A DNA stretch of 64,000 nucleotides, from the NCBI GenBank assembly GCA_014925825.1, contig JACGCK010000004.1, positions 310,001 to 374,000 of the forward strand, written 5' to 3'. Of the stretch, positions 1 to 12,389 are shown piece by piece; position 1 is the first letter of the stretch, and each line of letters starts with the position of its first letter. Position numbers and translations under genes: made by a program. The notes under the pieces are model-generated. The model had not been told where the DNA came from and ran no database searches. It saw nothing but the letters and a program-made list of their open reading frames with translations. Source of the stretch: Pholiota molesta. Its lineage: Eukaryota > Basidiomycota > Agaricomycetes > Agaricales > Strophariaceae.

Positions 1-610
1 TTGCCGCACTAAGTATGGGTCGAACCTAGAATAAGATAGCTTTCTCCCCAGCGCGGTGCTGGCCTCAGCGTAAGTTGCATACTCTGCCCCGCTCAAGCAT
101 GTAGCCTTTAACACTTCCGAGCGGTATTAGAGTCATAGCGCAGAATATGCGAACAGAAAGTCGAAACTTCAAGTTCAAGGATAAATTGGGTGTCACAAGC
201 GGCTTGCACAAGTTGGCAATAATGCACAGCATTCAGAAATAAACTAAGTACATACTTAACATTGAATGTGCTAATATCATACGTATCACACTTCATAAGT
301 CGAGTTGAATCCTCCCCGGACTTGGGTCATTTTGAAGAGACTTTTGATGATTTTCGCCATGACGAGGCAATTTAAATACCTCGTTTCTGAGTGAACGCGG
401 CGCAATGAACGCGACTGCGGGGTGAATGTGTCACGTGTGTAACACCCAATAAAGATGCTTCATTGCTTGAGCTTGTAACCTGTGTTGGCTTGCATCTGAA
501 CAGCTTCATTCGTTTCTCTTGGCCCCGATTCCTTTTGTCCACTACTAGTACCCAGCTCCCCAAGCCGCCTACGACACGAAAACAACCGTATCTTCGACGA
601 ATCTCCACCT
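1..610. other. Upstream region with no recognised gene
   Basis: No reading frame here resembles a known protein. The last 200 bases are presumably the promoter and 5' leader of the adaptor gene that begins at 611, with a pyrimidine-rich stretch shortly before the start codon. A TCACGTG element lies at 431-437. Anything belonging to a gene left of the window cannot be told from this fragment. Confidence 0.5.
431..437. promoter_or_regulatory. TCACGTG E-box upstream of the Ubc2-like gene
   Basis: The sequence reads TCACGTGTG about 175 bases before the start codon of the adaptor gene. CACGTG is the core recognised by fungal bHLH factors such as Cbf1. The same TCACGTGTG string occurs at 6604 in the J-protein/IPI3 promoter. 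Function here is inferred only from position and motif. Confidence 0.35.
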
Positions 611-3124
611 ATGGACGGTCTTGCCTCGGACCGACATATCCTCGACTGGGACGAGACGGACGTTCATAATTGGCTTTCGGGTCTTGGCTATTCTCAATAT
701 GAAAACCAAATACGGGGTACGAGTCTGCTGCCGGTATCATTGTGCTCTATAATGACGTGTTGCTCGCAGAACACAATGTGAAGGGGGATACACTGTGTGA
801 ATTCAAACCGGAAGACCTCAAAGCGTTGGGCGTCAAGACCATTGGCCAACGGCTATCGATTCTGAAGGCCATATACCAAGTGAAGCTCGCCCACAACATC
901 CCAATGGACGAAACACATTACGTTCCTCCCTGTCAGTATTCTTTGCTTGTCCTATTGCACATTGATTTACCAATGGTGTGGCACCAGCTGAGGCCCCCGA
1001 ACGTGTGGAAAATATCAACATGGAGAAGCTTCATTCCATCGTGAAGGACCAAGGTATTCTTATATTACTGTACAACGTATACCCCTGCTATAAACTTTAT
1101 ATCAGCGCAACGCCTGCGGATGTTGGAAGAAGATAATCGGAATCTGACTGGCACACTACAGTCATTCATGGAAGAGTTCAATAATATCCGATCATCTTCG
1201 GGACGGCCAGTAAGTTATTCAGTTCGTCGTTGATTCCCTGTTTAAGTATATTGACCATATGTAGGATGATTCTCCGGCGGGTGGAATCAGAAGGCAACCT
1301 TCATTCAAATGGGCACAATTCGTTAAGCCACAAAAGTCGCCGACGAAAACCGATATCGAATCACCGCATCCTTCTCCTTTGCGATTGGAACACAATACTC
1401 CCAGCATTTCCCAAAATCAAAATGCTGGCCCTTCAACGCTGCCATCTATTCCCGCTGATAAGTCACGGAACATTCCACCACCACCCGAGACCCCTACTGT
1501 CCCCAAAGCCACGAAGCAAGAGAGTTCAGATAATCTCAAGAGTTTCAAAGTTAGCTTGGAGGATCCAACGTGGAAGGTACTCCCTGCTGCACTGAAGAAG
1601 TATCGCATCAACAACGATAATTGGCAAAGCTATGCTATGTTCATCTGTTACGGGCCTTCCGGTAAGTCATCGGCCCAAACGTGTTTGAACTTCTAAATTC
1701 AAGGTATCTTGATAGGAAATCGAATAGAGCGATGCTTGAGCTACGATGAAAAGCCTCTGCTTCTCTTCCAAAAGCTGAAAGACGCTAAGAAGAACCCTGT
1801 CTTCATGCTCAAACACATCAAAGATATCCGCTCACCGATAGCTGTTGCACAACAGAAACAAGCCGCACGTAAAGCATCATCAGTGATATCTCAAGAATCC
1901 ACCGTTACCACCGCCACGCAAGGTCATCAGAGAACGGCTTCATCAGCGCGCAATCTACACAGGCCACCCAAACTGGAAGTTCAGGACTTGTCTGCACCAA
2001 CTCCGACCGCTTCAACAGGTTTGAGTCCACAACCGGGGTGGCCTGATAGCAATATGTTATCTCCCGATCCTTCAAGGCAAGATGAAGCACCAGTATCTGC
2101 CACAACTCTAACACCACATCTCTCATCATTCACAAACGGCTCCGGAATGAGCGGTTCGACATTGGTCACTCAAACTTCTTTTGGTCAAATCACTTCCAGA
2201 CCGAAACAAAATGGGGATCCTTCGGAGACATCTACTGTCGGAGGAGGTGTGAGCGCACGAGAGATGCCGCCAGCATCTTCTAATGGTGTCTCATATGCGG
2301 TTGCGATATACCCATACATGGCGGAACAAGATGATGAGTTTGATGTGGTCGTGTGAGTACCCATCTGTTAACCCTGCCATTACCTCGCTGATGAATAATC
2401 CAGCGGCGATACCTTTGTGATTTTATCTCGGGCTCGAGGCTGGTGGGTTGTACAACGCGATCCAACAGGTTCAGGAGTTGTCGATACCGATATTGTCAAA
2501 CAAGGCTGGGTTCCTGCTGGGTGTCTTCTTGAAACAAATGTGCCTGTCGCCTCGGCCATTGCTGAAGCAACTGCTGCTAAAAATGGATCACCGTCTACGT
2601 CATCACCGGACAGCGCTATCTCAAAAACACCAATCTTACCTCTGAGCATCATTTCGACGAGTTTTCCTGGTATTGCATTGATGGACTACAAGAAGAAGGG
2701 CGAAGAAGAACTCGACCTTGTCAAGGATGATGCATTGCGAGTGTTCAAGAGATATAATCACTGGTCATATGTAAGGGGTTCAATACTTCTCATGGGCTTC
2801 TTGTTTATCACCTTCCTGCAGGCTGTGAAAGAGGTCGGCGGAGATCGTGGATGGGTTCCTGTAAGTCTACGATATTCTTATCTTTCCTGTTATCTGTTAT
2901 CTGTTATATTAACGCGGAGCGGTTTTCCTGTTACTGATCTTTCTCGGTATCAGTCATGGTTTATTGGAAAGGTTTCTCCCGCTGGTGGCAGTGCTCCTCC
3001 AATCACACCAGGTTCAGCTATACCATCAAATACGTCATCAGGCCTCGAAGATGGTCAAGGCCAGGTCTCGCCAATGTCATCTGCATTTCCTCCAGTTCAA
3101 TCACGGACACCAATAGTGATCTAA
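611..3124 (+). CDS. ubc2: Ste50/Ubc2-type MAPK cascade adaptor (SAM, RA, two SH3)
   Basis: Adaptor that tethers the MAPKKK to Ras/Cdc42-type GTPases at the membrane in the pheromone and filamentation cascade. Visible domains in order: an N-terminal SAM domain split by a 53-bp intron at 717-769 (motifs VHNWLSGLGY and LKALGVKTIGQRL); a Pro/Ser-rich linker; a Ras-association domain beginning at SFKVSLEDPTWKVLP around 1540 and continuing past 1800; a second low-complexity linker; then two SH3 domains (AVAIYPYMAEQDDEFD near 2300 and ALMDYKKKGEEELDL near 2680, each ending in a GWVP motif). Ascomycete Ste50 stops after the RA domain. The SH3 extension is known from basidiomycete Ubc2. The start at 611 precedes the SAM domain directly. 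The frame is consistent across the introns and I see no frame break. About 670 residues by estimate. Confidence 0.85.
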
Positions 3125-4962
3125 TGGTTCATTCTCGTCTCTGGTTTTTGTGCTCTCCTTCCATCCTCAGTCGAACTCATCATCAGCAACATGGACGCAA
3201 GCTGCTTGGCCAGCAGTTTTTCCCCTACAGCATGGCTCACTTACTGTACACACTACATTCTGTTCTCGTTATTTATATTCATCTTTGCAAACATGCCCAG
3301 CACACTCATTTGTATTCAATAATGATATCCCTGACGCCTTTCTTCTTCTTCGAAATTATCAACATAATTGACGCCGCTGGTCGGAGTGAACCGAATCCCA
3401 TGGACCTTTCCCTGCGGGCATACCTGGCTTCATTTTTCTCCCGTGCGTCAGCCATTCTTTTGTTTTTCAATCTCCCCATTCTTCCGCAATAATCTGGAAG
3501 GCCTTCTCGGCAATTGATTTACGAATCCGTTCTATAATGTAGAATATGTATTGACACTTTTTTCCCTTCTCGGCGGACAGGATGTACTCTATATCCGTAC
3601 TCAGCTGTATTCTTTGCACAATTTATCACTCGTGGATTTAGTGATATAACGCTATGTGCTTTCTGTGCTTCCGTGCTTATCGATATGAATGTTCATCAGT
3701 AGTGGCGGTACGTCTTCCTTTCATTCCCTTGCCTTCGGCTAAAGTGGTTGTTTGCAGTTCATAGAAATTTCTGCTTTCTGAAAATCGTGATATCAGCTTC
3801 CACTGTCAATGTTCAAATGGCAAAATTGTCGGAGGTGATTAATACAACGCTACATTGCACAAATAGACTGTCTCTGACCTGAGGGTGAGCGGAAAATAAA
3901 TCACTTGCCCATTAACTTGGCGCTGACACTTTTACTCAAGAGATTGAATCGATGAATCCTAGATTGGCTATTTCGTTCTCATTTACTCCATGTCCAAGGT
4001 CAAAATTAGTGCAAATTACACATGTCATTAAAGTGGGGTACATTCAACAAGTCTGTTGATGCTTTCTGGGGTCGACAACGTTTTTCATGGGCGGTAACTG
4101 CAGAAATTAAGCGTCAACTGGCGCACCCACAGTGTGAACCACAAACACATGATGTGTGTGTACCCACATTCATAGGTCCTGATGACTTACCTACTTTCTT
4201 ATCATGGTTCAGGCTCGAGCTCATCAATTCCCGATTTTAAAAGATAACAGCTCCATCGCTCGCAGCTAGTCGTAACTCCGCGCACTCTCAGCTAATAAAG
4301 TCGTCCTCATGCTTTACATGTACACGACTAGACTTCAGGGAATTACGCACTGTCCTGAACGCTCGGCCAACGTGTTCGTCCTTTAATAACCCTATTACCA
4401 GGGTCTTCTGAATAACCACGGCGAGCAGGGATGTCGCCGGGACTACCCTGATTCACGTTGAACTTACACCATAGATCCGGTGCACGTTTAGGACCTTGCG
4501 ATAACAAGTTTGTTATCGTGTGAGTAGCCTAATTGTGAAGTAGAGCATGCCCCTACGGAGGAAGTCACCCTCGGAGTGGCTTGAGTGTCTCAAAAATTTT
4601 ACAATAAAAACGCCTGCCTGCAGGGCACCACGCGATTATCACTCTACAATAGCCAAGCGAAATAAGTGTTTAATTCGCATATTCATTTCCCAAAGCATAT
4701 ATGAAATACATCAAGATCATAGTCTAAAAAACGGCATACTGACAGTTCAGTAGTTGGTACTAGATACAATTTAAAAGTACAAGTAAGAAAAGAAATATGA
4801 CACACTGTACGAGAGTAGAGGTTGTCCAAACTTCCGAGAAGTCGGCCAAGAGCAATCAGAAAGCATAAAGAATCACTGACAAGAAGGGAAAGTTGAAAAG
4901 AGACAACGTGAAATGAAGAAGATTACGGATCCGAATTGATGACATCTAGACTAAGGCTTAGA
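3125..4962. other. 1.8-kb convergent intergenic region
   Basis: This lies between the 3' ends of the Ubc2-like gene and the J-domain gene. It should hold both 3' UTRs. Short open frames occur (for example 4022-4240 on the plus strand) but none has a recognisable motif or a conserved-looking splice pattern. No tRNA or repeat was recognised. Confidence 0.5.
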
Positions 4963-6491
4963 TTAATGTTGCCAAAATTTCTTCCTGTGCTGCCTCTCTT
5001 CGTGTGAGCGAGGATCAGGATCTAGGAAATAAATGAATCTCTATCAGCCTCATGGTTTTCATAAGATGGCTTTATCAGACAGATTTACTCACTGATGTTG
5101 GGTACATAGGCATCTAAAAGAAATACCATAGTCAGTCTGAGATCCGAACTGCAGAAGGAAACACTACGTACATTTATCGGAACTTTTGCGAGAACGGCGG
5201 GAGTCGCGAGACCTATCTGTTGGAGCTAAATTCGAAAAACATGATACGTCAGGAAGTTGACAGTGATTGCGATCCCAAACACTCACGGATAGCGTCTCGA
5301 TAGGCCGCGGGGTTTGGTGTGTACGGTGGAGGGGGAGCATGTACTCCGTAGTCCATCCTCGAGGGTGCTATAGGTTGAGAATGCGCAGGGGCCGGCGGTA
5401 TGTACCGATGCCCCGAAGATTCGGTAACGCGTCTGGACTTCGGCTGATCTATTTGAGGCAAATACTCGTTTGGGGGTTGTTCGATTCCGTTGATAGTGCG
5501 GACCTCACGTCCATCGGGCAGAGTGCGAGTGATATGTTCATTACCCTATAAGTTGGCAAATGGATTGTTAGAACAAAGAACATGTACGAGAACTCCACCA
5601 CGGGGCTTACATTCGAATCAACGCGTTTTCGGACAGTTTGAGTCACCCCATTTACGGTGGAGGATACGACGCTTTCGGAGACCCAGCGGCCACGGCCATT
5701 TGGACTCGGAAGACTGGGCATTGCTAACATTGGACCGAACCCAAATCTGGGACCCATACCGCCCATGCTGAAGGGATCCCTGTCGATATCATCCATAAAG
5801 CTCTCGATTTCTGCCTGCATTCTGTGCACATGTTCGAAAGGACTCCTGCTGCTGTAGGAGTGGTGCCGAGAGCGAGAAGGCCCGCTTTGGAAAGGAGTGC
5901 CCTCGAAGATAGAGTTGAACAAAGTGAAAGGATCAGTGAATTCGAAGCCCGAGAATGGTCTGTGATGGTGGGGGTAGAAGGGGTCAGGGAAGGTTTGGCC
6001 TCGAGAGGGGTAATGAGAACGGGGATAATCTCGTTGATGGCTGCCCCCAGGCATACGAGAGCCAATGAATTCTTCTTCGGGAGGAGGCCAGACGCCGTGC
6101 AAGTCGTATTCCTATCGGCGTTGTCAGAAACATTTGATAGACGTTGCATATAGGACTCACACTTCTCTTCTTGGAGTCGCTTAAGACCTCATATGCATTG
6201 TTAACCTGCAGAGACGTCAGGACCGGGAGATAGATAATGAAGACGATAAGACGACGCACTCTGCGGAATTTCTCGTCAGATTCGGCCTTGTCGGCCGCGG
6301 TAGCACCCTGAGGAAGTCTGTCTGGGTGCGTTTGCAGCGCTCGTTTCTTGTACGCTTTGCGGACTGTTGGAGGAAGTTTCAGTACGATGATTAGCGCCAG
6401 AATCAAAGCCGAAGTCGAGCAAAAGGGCCATACTTTCTTCTGTGGTTGCATTGCGCGAGATGCCGAGCTCTTCGTAGAGACCAGTGGACAT
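4963..6491 (-). CDS. J-domain (DnaJ/Hsp40) co-chaperone, type C
   Basis: J-domain proteins stimulate the ATPase of Hsp70. The minus-strand start at 6491 gives MSTGLYEELGISRNATTEE, then across introns VRKAYKKRALQTHPDRLP, so the catalytic HPD tripeptide is present, followed by AYEVLSDSKKRSEYDLHG. After the J-domain comes a low-complexity region rich in His, Pro, Gly and Phe (HHHRPFSGFEFTDPF), but there is no cysteine-rich zinc domain, so this is not a type A protein. Short 3' exons were joined by clear GT..AG sites and end in FWQH then TAA at 4963-4965. The middle part (VSESVVSSTVNGVTQTVRKR) resembles DnaJB6/B2-type proteins. It is divergent from IPI3, with 168 bp between start codons. Confidence 0.75.
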
Positions 6492-6659
6492 GTTGTGTAG
6501 CGAGGAAGGAGGGCAGACGGACAGAAGCTGACGGCTACTTAAAGGCGGATAGGGTCTGAGGCAGAGAGTGCACGCGCCACACATGCATCATTTCATTAAT
6601 TGGTCACGTGTGCAAATTTATCCCTGGCCTCGAGGGTAAAAGCTAGTTCTCATCCTGCC
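6492..6659. promoter_or_regulatory. Divergent promoter between J-protein and IPI3
   Basis: Only 168 bp separate the two start codons, so both promoters must overlap. A TCACGTG E-box lies at 6604-6610. An upstream in-frame ATG at 6600 could extend IPI3, but the family consensus favours the start at 6660. Confidence 0.5.
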
Positions 6660-8530
6660 ATGCTGCTTCAGGAAACAATACTCTGTGCAACCGCTCCCAC
6701 ACCAGCCCTCGCCGGCCCCGGGTTGATCGCCATCCACGATGTCCAGACCGGTGCCACACTTGCCTCGTTCAAACAGACCAATGCTGGTCCACATTCCGTT
6801 GCCGTTCTAGAATCAAAAAACACGCAAGGCGGCTATATTCTTGCTTCGCAGCCTGAGAAGTCCATCCTAAATGTGTACAACTTTCAAAAAGTGGGTCTCT
6901 CATTATCAGACTTGGCGTCAGTGACGCGACTAATACATGGTCCAGGACCAAATCAGTCTAAAAATTGTGCTCCCAGAGAAGCTGACGTCCATAGCCATTG
7001 ACCGCCGCGGAGAACTATGTGCAGGTGGAACAGCTGCTGGCCGGATCTACCTTTGGGAGGTGCAACTGCTTTTCCCTTTTCGTGAAATCTTGACTAAAGC
7101 TCCGATATGTCCAGACAGCGTCTGGCATTCTATACAATTCATGGGATGCGCATTATCGCCAAGTGAACATACTACGTTTCACAAATGACGGCGCTGCCCT
7201 GGTTTCTGGAAGTGATGACTCTGGTGTGAGCGTCTGGTCGGTATCTAGGTCAATAAGGCCTCGTCATTTGCTGCTTCCGTTGACTCATATGCTGCGGTTA
7301 GATTACTGGACGAAGATATGCAAAATGAACACCTAACGCCCTTTTGTACACTCTCCGATCACACACTTCCTGTCACCGACATAATTTGCGGAATTGGTGT
7401 GTTCCCGGACTGCCGCATTTTGACTTCCTCTCTCGATCACACTGTTAAGGTATTCATTTCTGATCTTTCATCTCGCTCATGTTTATTGATTGTGCCGCAT
7501 TAAAAAGCTCTGGGATCTTTCCTCCAGATCTCTACTGACAACGTTCCATTTCCCTCAACCTATCTCACACCTAGCATGGGATCTGACTGAACGGCTGTTC
7601 TTTGCCGCATCATCGGACGGGTCTATACATCAAATGAACTTATTCCGGGAACGCGCGTCTAAAATGGGCGGTACAGTGACCGAGGCCGTTGGAGGAGCGG
7701 GCGTCACTGACGTTATTCGTGTCGATGATGAAGAGAGTCGTGAAGCGCGGAAAAAGAGACTCATTTCCGTTGGGTACGCATCCACATTCATTACTTTGGG
7801 CAAATTTCATGTTTCTTATGAAACCTTACTCCCCATAGGCACCCAATATCAAGCATCTGTATATCTTTGACCTCGACCATTCTCCTTGTGGGCACAACAG
7901 ATGGACTCATTCACCTATACGATATTCCTTCACATCAACAACTTCGCACGATATCGACACACAAGGGGATGTCTATTGCTCATCTGCAGACAATGATCAA
8001 ACCACCAGATTTAATAGGTCATATTAGCCTAGACTTTAGGCCCGGAGGCTCAAGCGATTCGAAGGATATCATTCCTGTAAAACCTGTTATGCCCTTCCAA
8101 CGGACGCGGGACCCCAAGGCTCGTGAAGCCCATGAAATAACAATCATGCTGCCGAGTACTGGCCGAGTGAGCAATATTCCAATCGTTTTCCGGGAGACTT
8201 GTCTCTGATCTAATACATCAGGCGTATAAAGATGAAGCATCATCATATACCACAGAGGAATTGATGCGCGATCATGCATTCTTCGTCCAACCAATGACCA
8301 CAACAAAAGCGGGAGAAGCCAATCCCATTGCTCTCAACTCCAAAGTAGTAGAGCTAGAGGCAGAGCTAGAGAAACTACGAGACCAACTCGGCAAAGCAAA
8401 AGGCGTCAACGACGCCATGTGGGATACTGTGGTGCAGCGATTGGTCACCCAAGTCAAGGACCAAGGGCTATCTACACCAAAAGAAGATGATTCAGGGGAA
8501 AGGAGCAGAAAGAGAGGACGTGCAGTCTGA
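6660..8530 (+). CDS. IPI3: Ipi3/WDR18 WD40 protein of the Rix1 pre-60S complex
   Basis: Ipi3 is a WD40 subunit of the Rix1-Ipi1-Ipi3 complex that acts with the AAA ATPase Rea1 in ITS2 processing and late pre-60S maturation in the nucleus. The protein opens with MLLQETILCATAPTP, as Ipi3 orthologues do, and shows successive WD repeats: GGTAAGRIYLWE, FTNDGAALVSGSDDSG..VW, DCRILTSSLDHTVK, WDLTERLFFAASSDGSIHQ and LLVGTTDGLIHLYD. The C-terminal helix (SKVVELEAELEKLRDQLGKA, then MWDTVVQRLV) matches the coiled segment that ends Ipi3/WDR18, followed by a basic tail SRKRGRAV. Intron joins read through cleanly using the acceptor that gives WETASGILYNSWDAHYRQ. No frame break was seen. Confidence 0.85.
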
Positions 8531-9443
8531 GTTCTGTGTTTTGGGTGTCCACGCGATCTCAGCCGTCGACTTGTAGGTTAGTGGATTCCTGCCTGGCAAA
8601 TATACACCGCTTATTGATGCAATCGATAGCATCCTGTTATCCTATAGAGCCTCTTTTAGATCTTAACTACCCATGATTTTTGCGTCTTGCGCCTGGGCAA
8701 ACCTATATTTACGGTAATCTAAACAGCCACATCTATCTGTCCTTGTACACTCTCTTGTGTTTGCCGCCTCAAACAGGAAATCTTGGAAGACAATATCGAT
8801 GACGGATCCGAAGTTACTGACTAACTCCTGGTTGCGATGATCGTGAGTTTGCCCACCGACTCTCGAGAAGTTGTTGATTCATAAATCATCAATGTTGGAT
8901 ATCGATAATTCCCCGTGGCTCCACAAATTCTTCCTTAGTACTTCTGGGTGCAATTGACTCTCCAAATGATTAGCGATCGGGATCTCACCTGGATATTCAT
9001 CAAGCTCGGTGACAAAAAGAGAGATTAATCCCGCTATTAGTATTCCTCTTTTCCTGTCTTGGTTTACTTTCTATATATCTTCTGCAAGGTCTCTACTTCT
9101 CCGGGTTTATCCAACATATCCAACTTTGCATCATCATCGAAGCAACTATTCAGAATATACCATTTAGGCGCTTTTTCGGTAAAAATAACACAGCATGCAC
9201 CTCCCGACGGGCTGTATTCTCGCACACATACTCCGGCGGCGCCATCGTCCTGCCAAAGATGCGTCATTCACAGTCAACGGACCCCATGCCATCTTAAACG
9301 GTATAGCTCTCTTGCTCGGCACTCAAGCAGCTTGCGACAATAATGCGACCAGTTTACCTACCGACGATGCTGCAATATAAAACTACAGCGGTTGCAATAC
9401 GAATTCTCTCAGTACTCAAGCAGTTCAGCAGGTTTTTGGTATC
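8531..9443. other. Intergenic region upstream of the AA9 gene
   Basis: About 0.9 kb holding the IPI3 3' UTR and the promoter of the secreted LPMO gene. No conserved reading frame, RNA gene or repeat was recognised. A TATA-like ATATAAAAC lies at 9374-9382, about 65 bp before the AA9 start codon. Confidence 0.45.
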
Positions 9444-10533
9444 ATGCAGCTTAACAAATTAGCTCTCCTGGCCTCTTTGGTCACCGCCGCCACGGCCCAC
9501 ACTCGCATCTGGGGCATCTGGGTCAACGATGTCTACCAGGGTCCAGGAGTCAGCACATACGTATGTAGTCTTATTTTGTTTGATTTACTTTCGAATTGTG
9601 CTCAGCGTGTCGGATTCTTGGATAGGTTCGTTCGCCTCCGACCAACGACCCCGTCAAGGATCTGACATTGCCTGCAGTCGCATGTAATGTCAATAACACA
9701 GGTAGCGCCCATTCGCCCTCCCCAATGTGACTTGTCTCAATACTAGATACAGCTGTGCCGCAGACTATTTCTATACAGGCAGGCGACAAGGTTACCTTCG
9801 AATGGTTCCACAATACGTAAGTATTCGTCTGCCTACCATGATCTTGAGTAACGTTACTTACCTCTGAACCTCAGTCGCGGAGATGATATCATTGCAAGCT
9901 CTCACAAAGGCCCGAGTAAGCATATTTAACTGACGTCAATCTATCTAAACTAATCACTGGGTTTGTTTTCTAGTTGTTGTTTATGTCGCCCCTACTGTTT
10001 CCAATGGCACGGGTCCCGTGTGGACGAAGCTGTTCGAGGCTGGATACAGCAACGGTTTATGGGCAGTTGATAACCTTTTGACTGCCTTAGGAAAGCATAA
10101 CATCATCGTGCCCGACCTTCCTTCCGGGAACTATTTGTTCCGAGGTATGGGGCCATCTCATTGCTAACGGCCGATCCGGATTTACCTTGATTTCCATCCA
10201 GCCGAAATCCTTGCCCTCCACGAGGCGGATGTGGCCTATGTCGACAATCCAGTACGCGGTATTCAGCTGTACATGGACTGCGTCCAGGTTGCAATCACTT
10301 CGCTTGGCAGCCTTCCTCTCCCTAGTAATGAGTCGATATTCCCTGGTGAGTATTTCAGCGCGACAAATCTACTCTGATTATTTTACGTTGATGACATTTT
10401 CTCAGGAACGTATACACCGACCACGCCAGGAATTGTCTGGAATATATATGACCCGAGCGTCAATCAAAGTGCCTACCCCATCCCAGGGCCCGATGTGTGG
10501 TCTGGTGCTGCCGGTGGTTCCATTAGCGCCTGA
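9444..10533 (+). CDS. AA9 lytic polysaccharide monooxygenase (former GH61), secreted
   Basis: Copper enzyme that oxidatively cleaves cellulose or related beta-glucans outside the cell. The 18-residue signal peptide MQLNKLALLASLVTAATA ends immediately before HTRIWGIWVND, so the mature N-terminal residue is the His that forms the copper histidine brace. The second brace His lies in IASSHKGP, and the axial Tyr is in QLYMDCVQV, the AA9 Q-x-Y-x-x-C-x-Q signature. Six exons join with small introns and the frame stays intact. The protein ends in GAAGGSISA without a CBM1 cellulose-binding module or a Ser/Thr linker, so it is a single-domain AA9. Regioselectivity and substrate cannot be told from the sequence alone. 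Confidence 0.92.
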
Positions 10534-10933
10534 ATGTTGAACATTGAATGAGAATGCTCCCGGTATATGTGGTACATAGAAAGATTACTGAAACTTTTTT
10601 GTGCACGATTTCCATTCAATCCCGATATCTTTACCTTGCTGCCAAGTGCCGATGCTGAAGCTTGAAGATTGGACCAATGTACACCCTGCGGCATAATGCA
10701 ATCTCGCGTGAGAAATGATGTGGTCCGGGGTGTGGGGAAGCGCCCGGACCGTGCCTTAAGTAATAATGCGGGGAAGCGGGAACTCGTGGAGGCGGCATTC
10801 CAGACCTGCAGAATCCAGAATCACAAGAACCAGAACCTCTCCTGAAACTTTCCCATTCCACGTCTTCCGTCAACCTTCACGTTCAACTTTCATCTGTACA
10901 TATCTCATCTCTTTTTTGAACACCCTTGAAACC
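10534..10933. other. Intergenic region, AA9 to TMEM14
   Basis: Four hundred bases with the AA9 3' UTR and the promoter of the small membrane-protein gene. No separate gene or repeat was recognised. Confidence 0.45.
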
Positions 10934-11420
10934 ATGGTTCGTATATTATAACCTGCCTACTTCAGGATGCATCGAACTCATGTGCTTTCTCAGTCTGCTT
11001 ATCCTGCATATGCTATGGGAGGCCTCTGCATCGTGGGAGGCGTAACTGGATTTGCGAGAACACGCTCGATACCCTCGCTTGTTGCTGGTGTTGGGTACGT
11101 GGAGGTCTCTCGATTGATGACTCGCGATTGTTACTTACCCCTCGAACAGTGTAGGTCTACTCTATCTTTGGAGCGCAGACAGCATTCGGAAAGGCACTTC
11201 AAATGGATTGGAAGGTGCTCTTGGTGAGGATGAGATACTCGTGTATTCTGGATCATTCAGTACTAATGGTCCTTCGCGATGATCAGGTGCATCTGCTCTG
11301 CTACTCCTCTCTTCTCTTCCTCGAGTTGCGAAAGGCCCTGTCCCAGCCATCCTTTCCGTTACTTCAGCAGGCGCGGCATTCTACTACGGGAAGACTGTAT
11401 ATGCTCTCCGAAACCATTAG
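10934..11420 (+). CDS. TMEM14-family small membrane protein
   Basis: TMEM14 proteins are roughly 100-residue, four-helix membrane proteins. Human TMEM14C is mitochondrial and involved in heme synthesis, and yeast relatives are poorly characterised. The best model has an initiator ATG followed at once by an intron, then SAYPAYAMGGLCIVGGVTG, a typical first TMEM14 helix, followed by ARTRSIPSLVAGVG. Later exons give LLYLWSADSIRKGTSNGLEG, a hydrophobic ALLLLSSLPRVAKG and a last helix AGAAFYYGKTVYALRNH then TAG. The exon joins GVG-VGLLYLW and EGALG-ASALLLL are clean. The alternative start at 10965, which skips the first intron, would add MHRTHVLSQ. I prefer the spliced start because it gives the usual family N-terminus. 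Confidence 0.75.
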
Positions 11421-12190
11421 TTCAAGTTATACCAAATCAATTACATGTGAAATTATCCCTACTCTCGGTTGAAAATGACGCTTGAAATATCTGAAAATGC
11501 CAGTTCCTTAAAGCCAATCCTTCTCTTGCTGAGTACTCTTACCATTCTTTATGTGCTCCTAATTGCTTCAGCATGCTTGCCATGGTCCAGGCGGTTCTGG
11601 CTGTTAAATCTACGCGGCTATGCCGGAACCGGCAAGTTTGTAAAGCAAGGTTATGCATTCACTCAAGGATAGTAAGAACCGTAACACACTCTCTAAGTGC
11701 ATTCGCAGTGGTGGATTTAGGACCAATGTTATCAAAATACGAGAATATTAATTAGGCCTGCTCCTCTACCAAAATCATAGTTGCAGAGTCAAGAGAACGA
11801 GTCTCAACGGAAGACCCATACCCACTCGGCATTGCCGGTTCTGTCCAGTTATTTTTAGCCATCACCAATCATTGCCAACTGCAGCCAACTGCTCTCAGGC
11901 AACACCTGGCAACACATGTCTGAATTGCGCACAGGCCGTTTAAGAACGTAGCCTCTCACAGAATGTATATTAGAATAGCATGGCTCCCTCGGCTCGGAAG
12001 GCAAGAGAGTTCCTGGAAAGTAGGAGCTGATCTATCGCAGGCTGTCAGTCACCCATTTACATAAATAAACCAAGTCCAAGTGCTATCTACATAGCTAGAA
12101 CCCATGATGTTAACTTCCTATCTCTAACCTGAGCACCTACGCCTACCAGCGCACATTTCCTGGTAAGCGAAGACCACAACCAAGGATTAA
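11421..12190. other. Intergenic region before the arrestin gene
   Basis: About 770 bp. A 66-codon frame at 11472-11672 encodes a hydrophobic stretch (PILLLLSTLTILYVLLIASA), but I see no family resemblance and no splice support, so I do not call it. The rest presumably holds the TMEM14 3' UTR and the arrestin promoter. Confidence 0.4.
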
Positions 12191-12357
12191 ATGCAGACAA
12201 ATATGGCAAGCGTGCCACCATCGTCCCTAGACTCGGCAGCGCTCCCGCTCGAGCATCCGCACGCTTCTAATGCCAGTAATGGCTCAGAGCCCAGTACTAA
12301 GCATGATCTGGGAAGCGAGCTTCCAACCTACGCTCACGCTCGTGAAGAGCAGCAGCA

Positions 12358-12389
<32 letters not shown>

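Noticed and set aside
11472..11672. Possible small hydrophobic membrane protein
   Set aside because: No family resemblance, no splice support, and it lies in a gap where a short random frame is expected.
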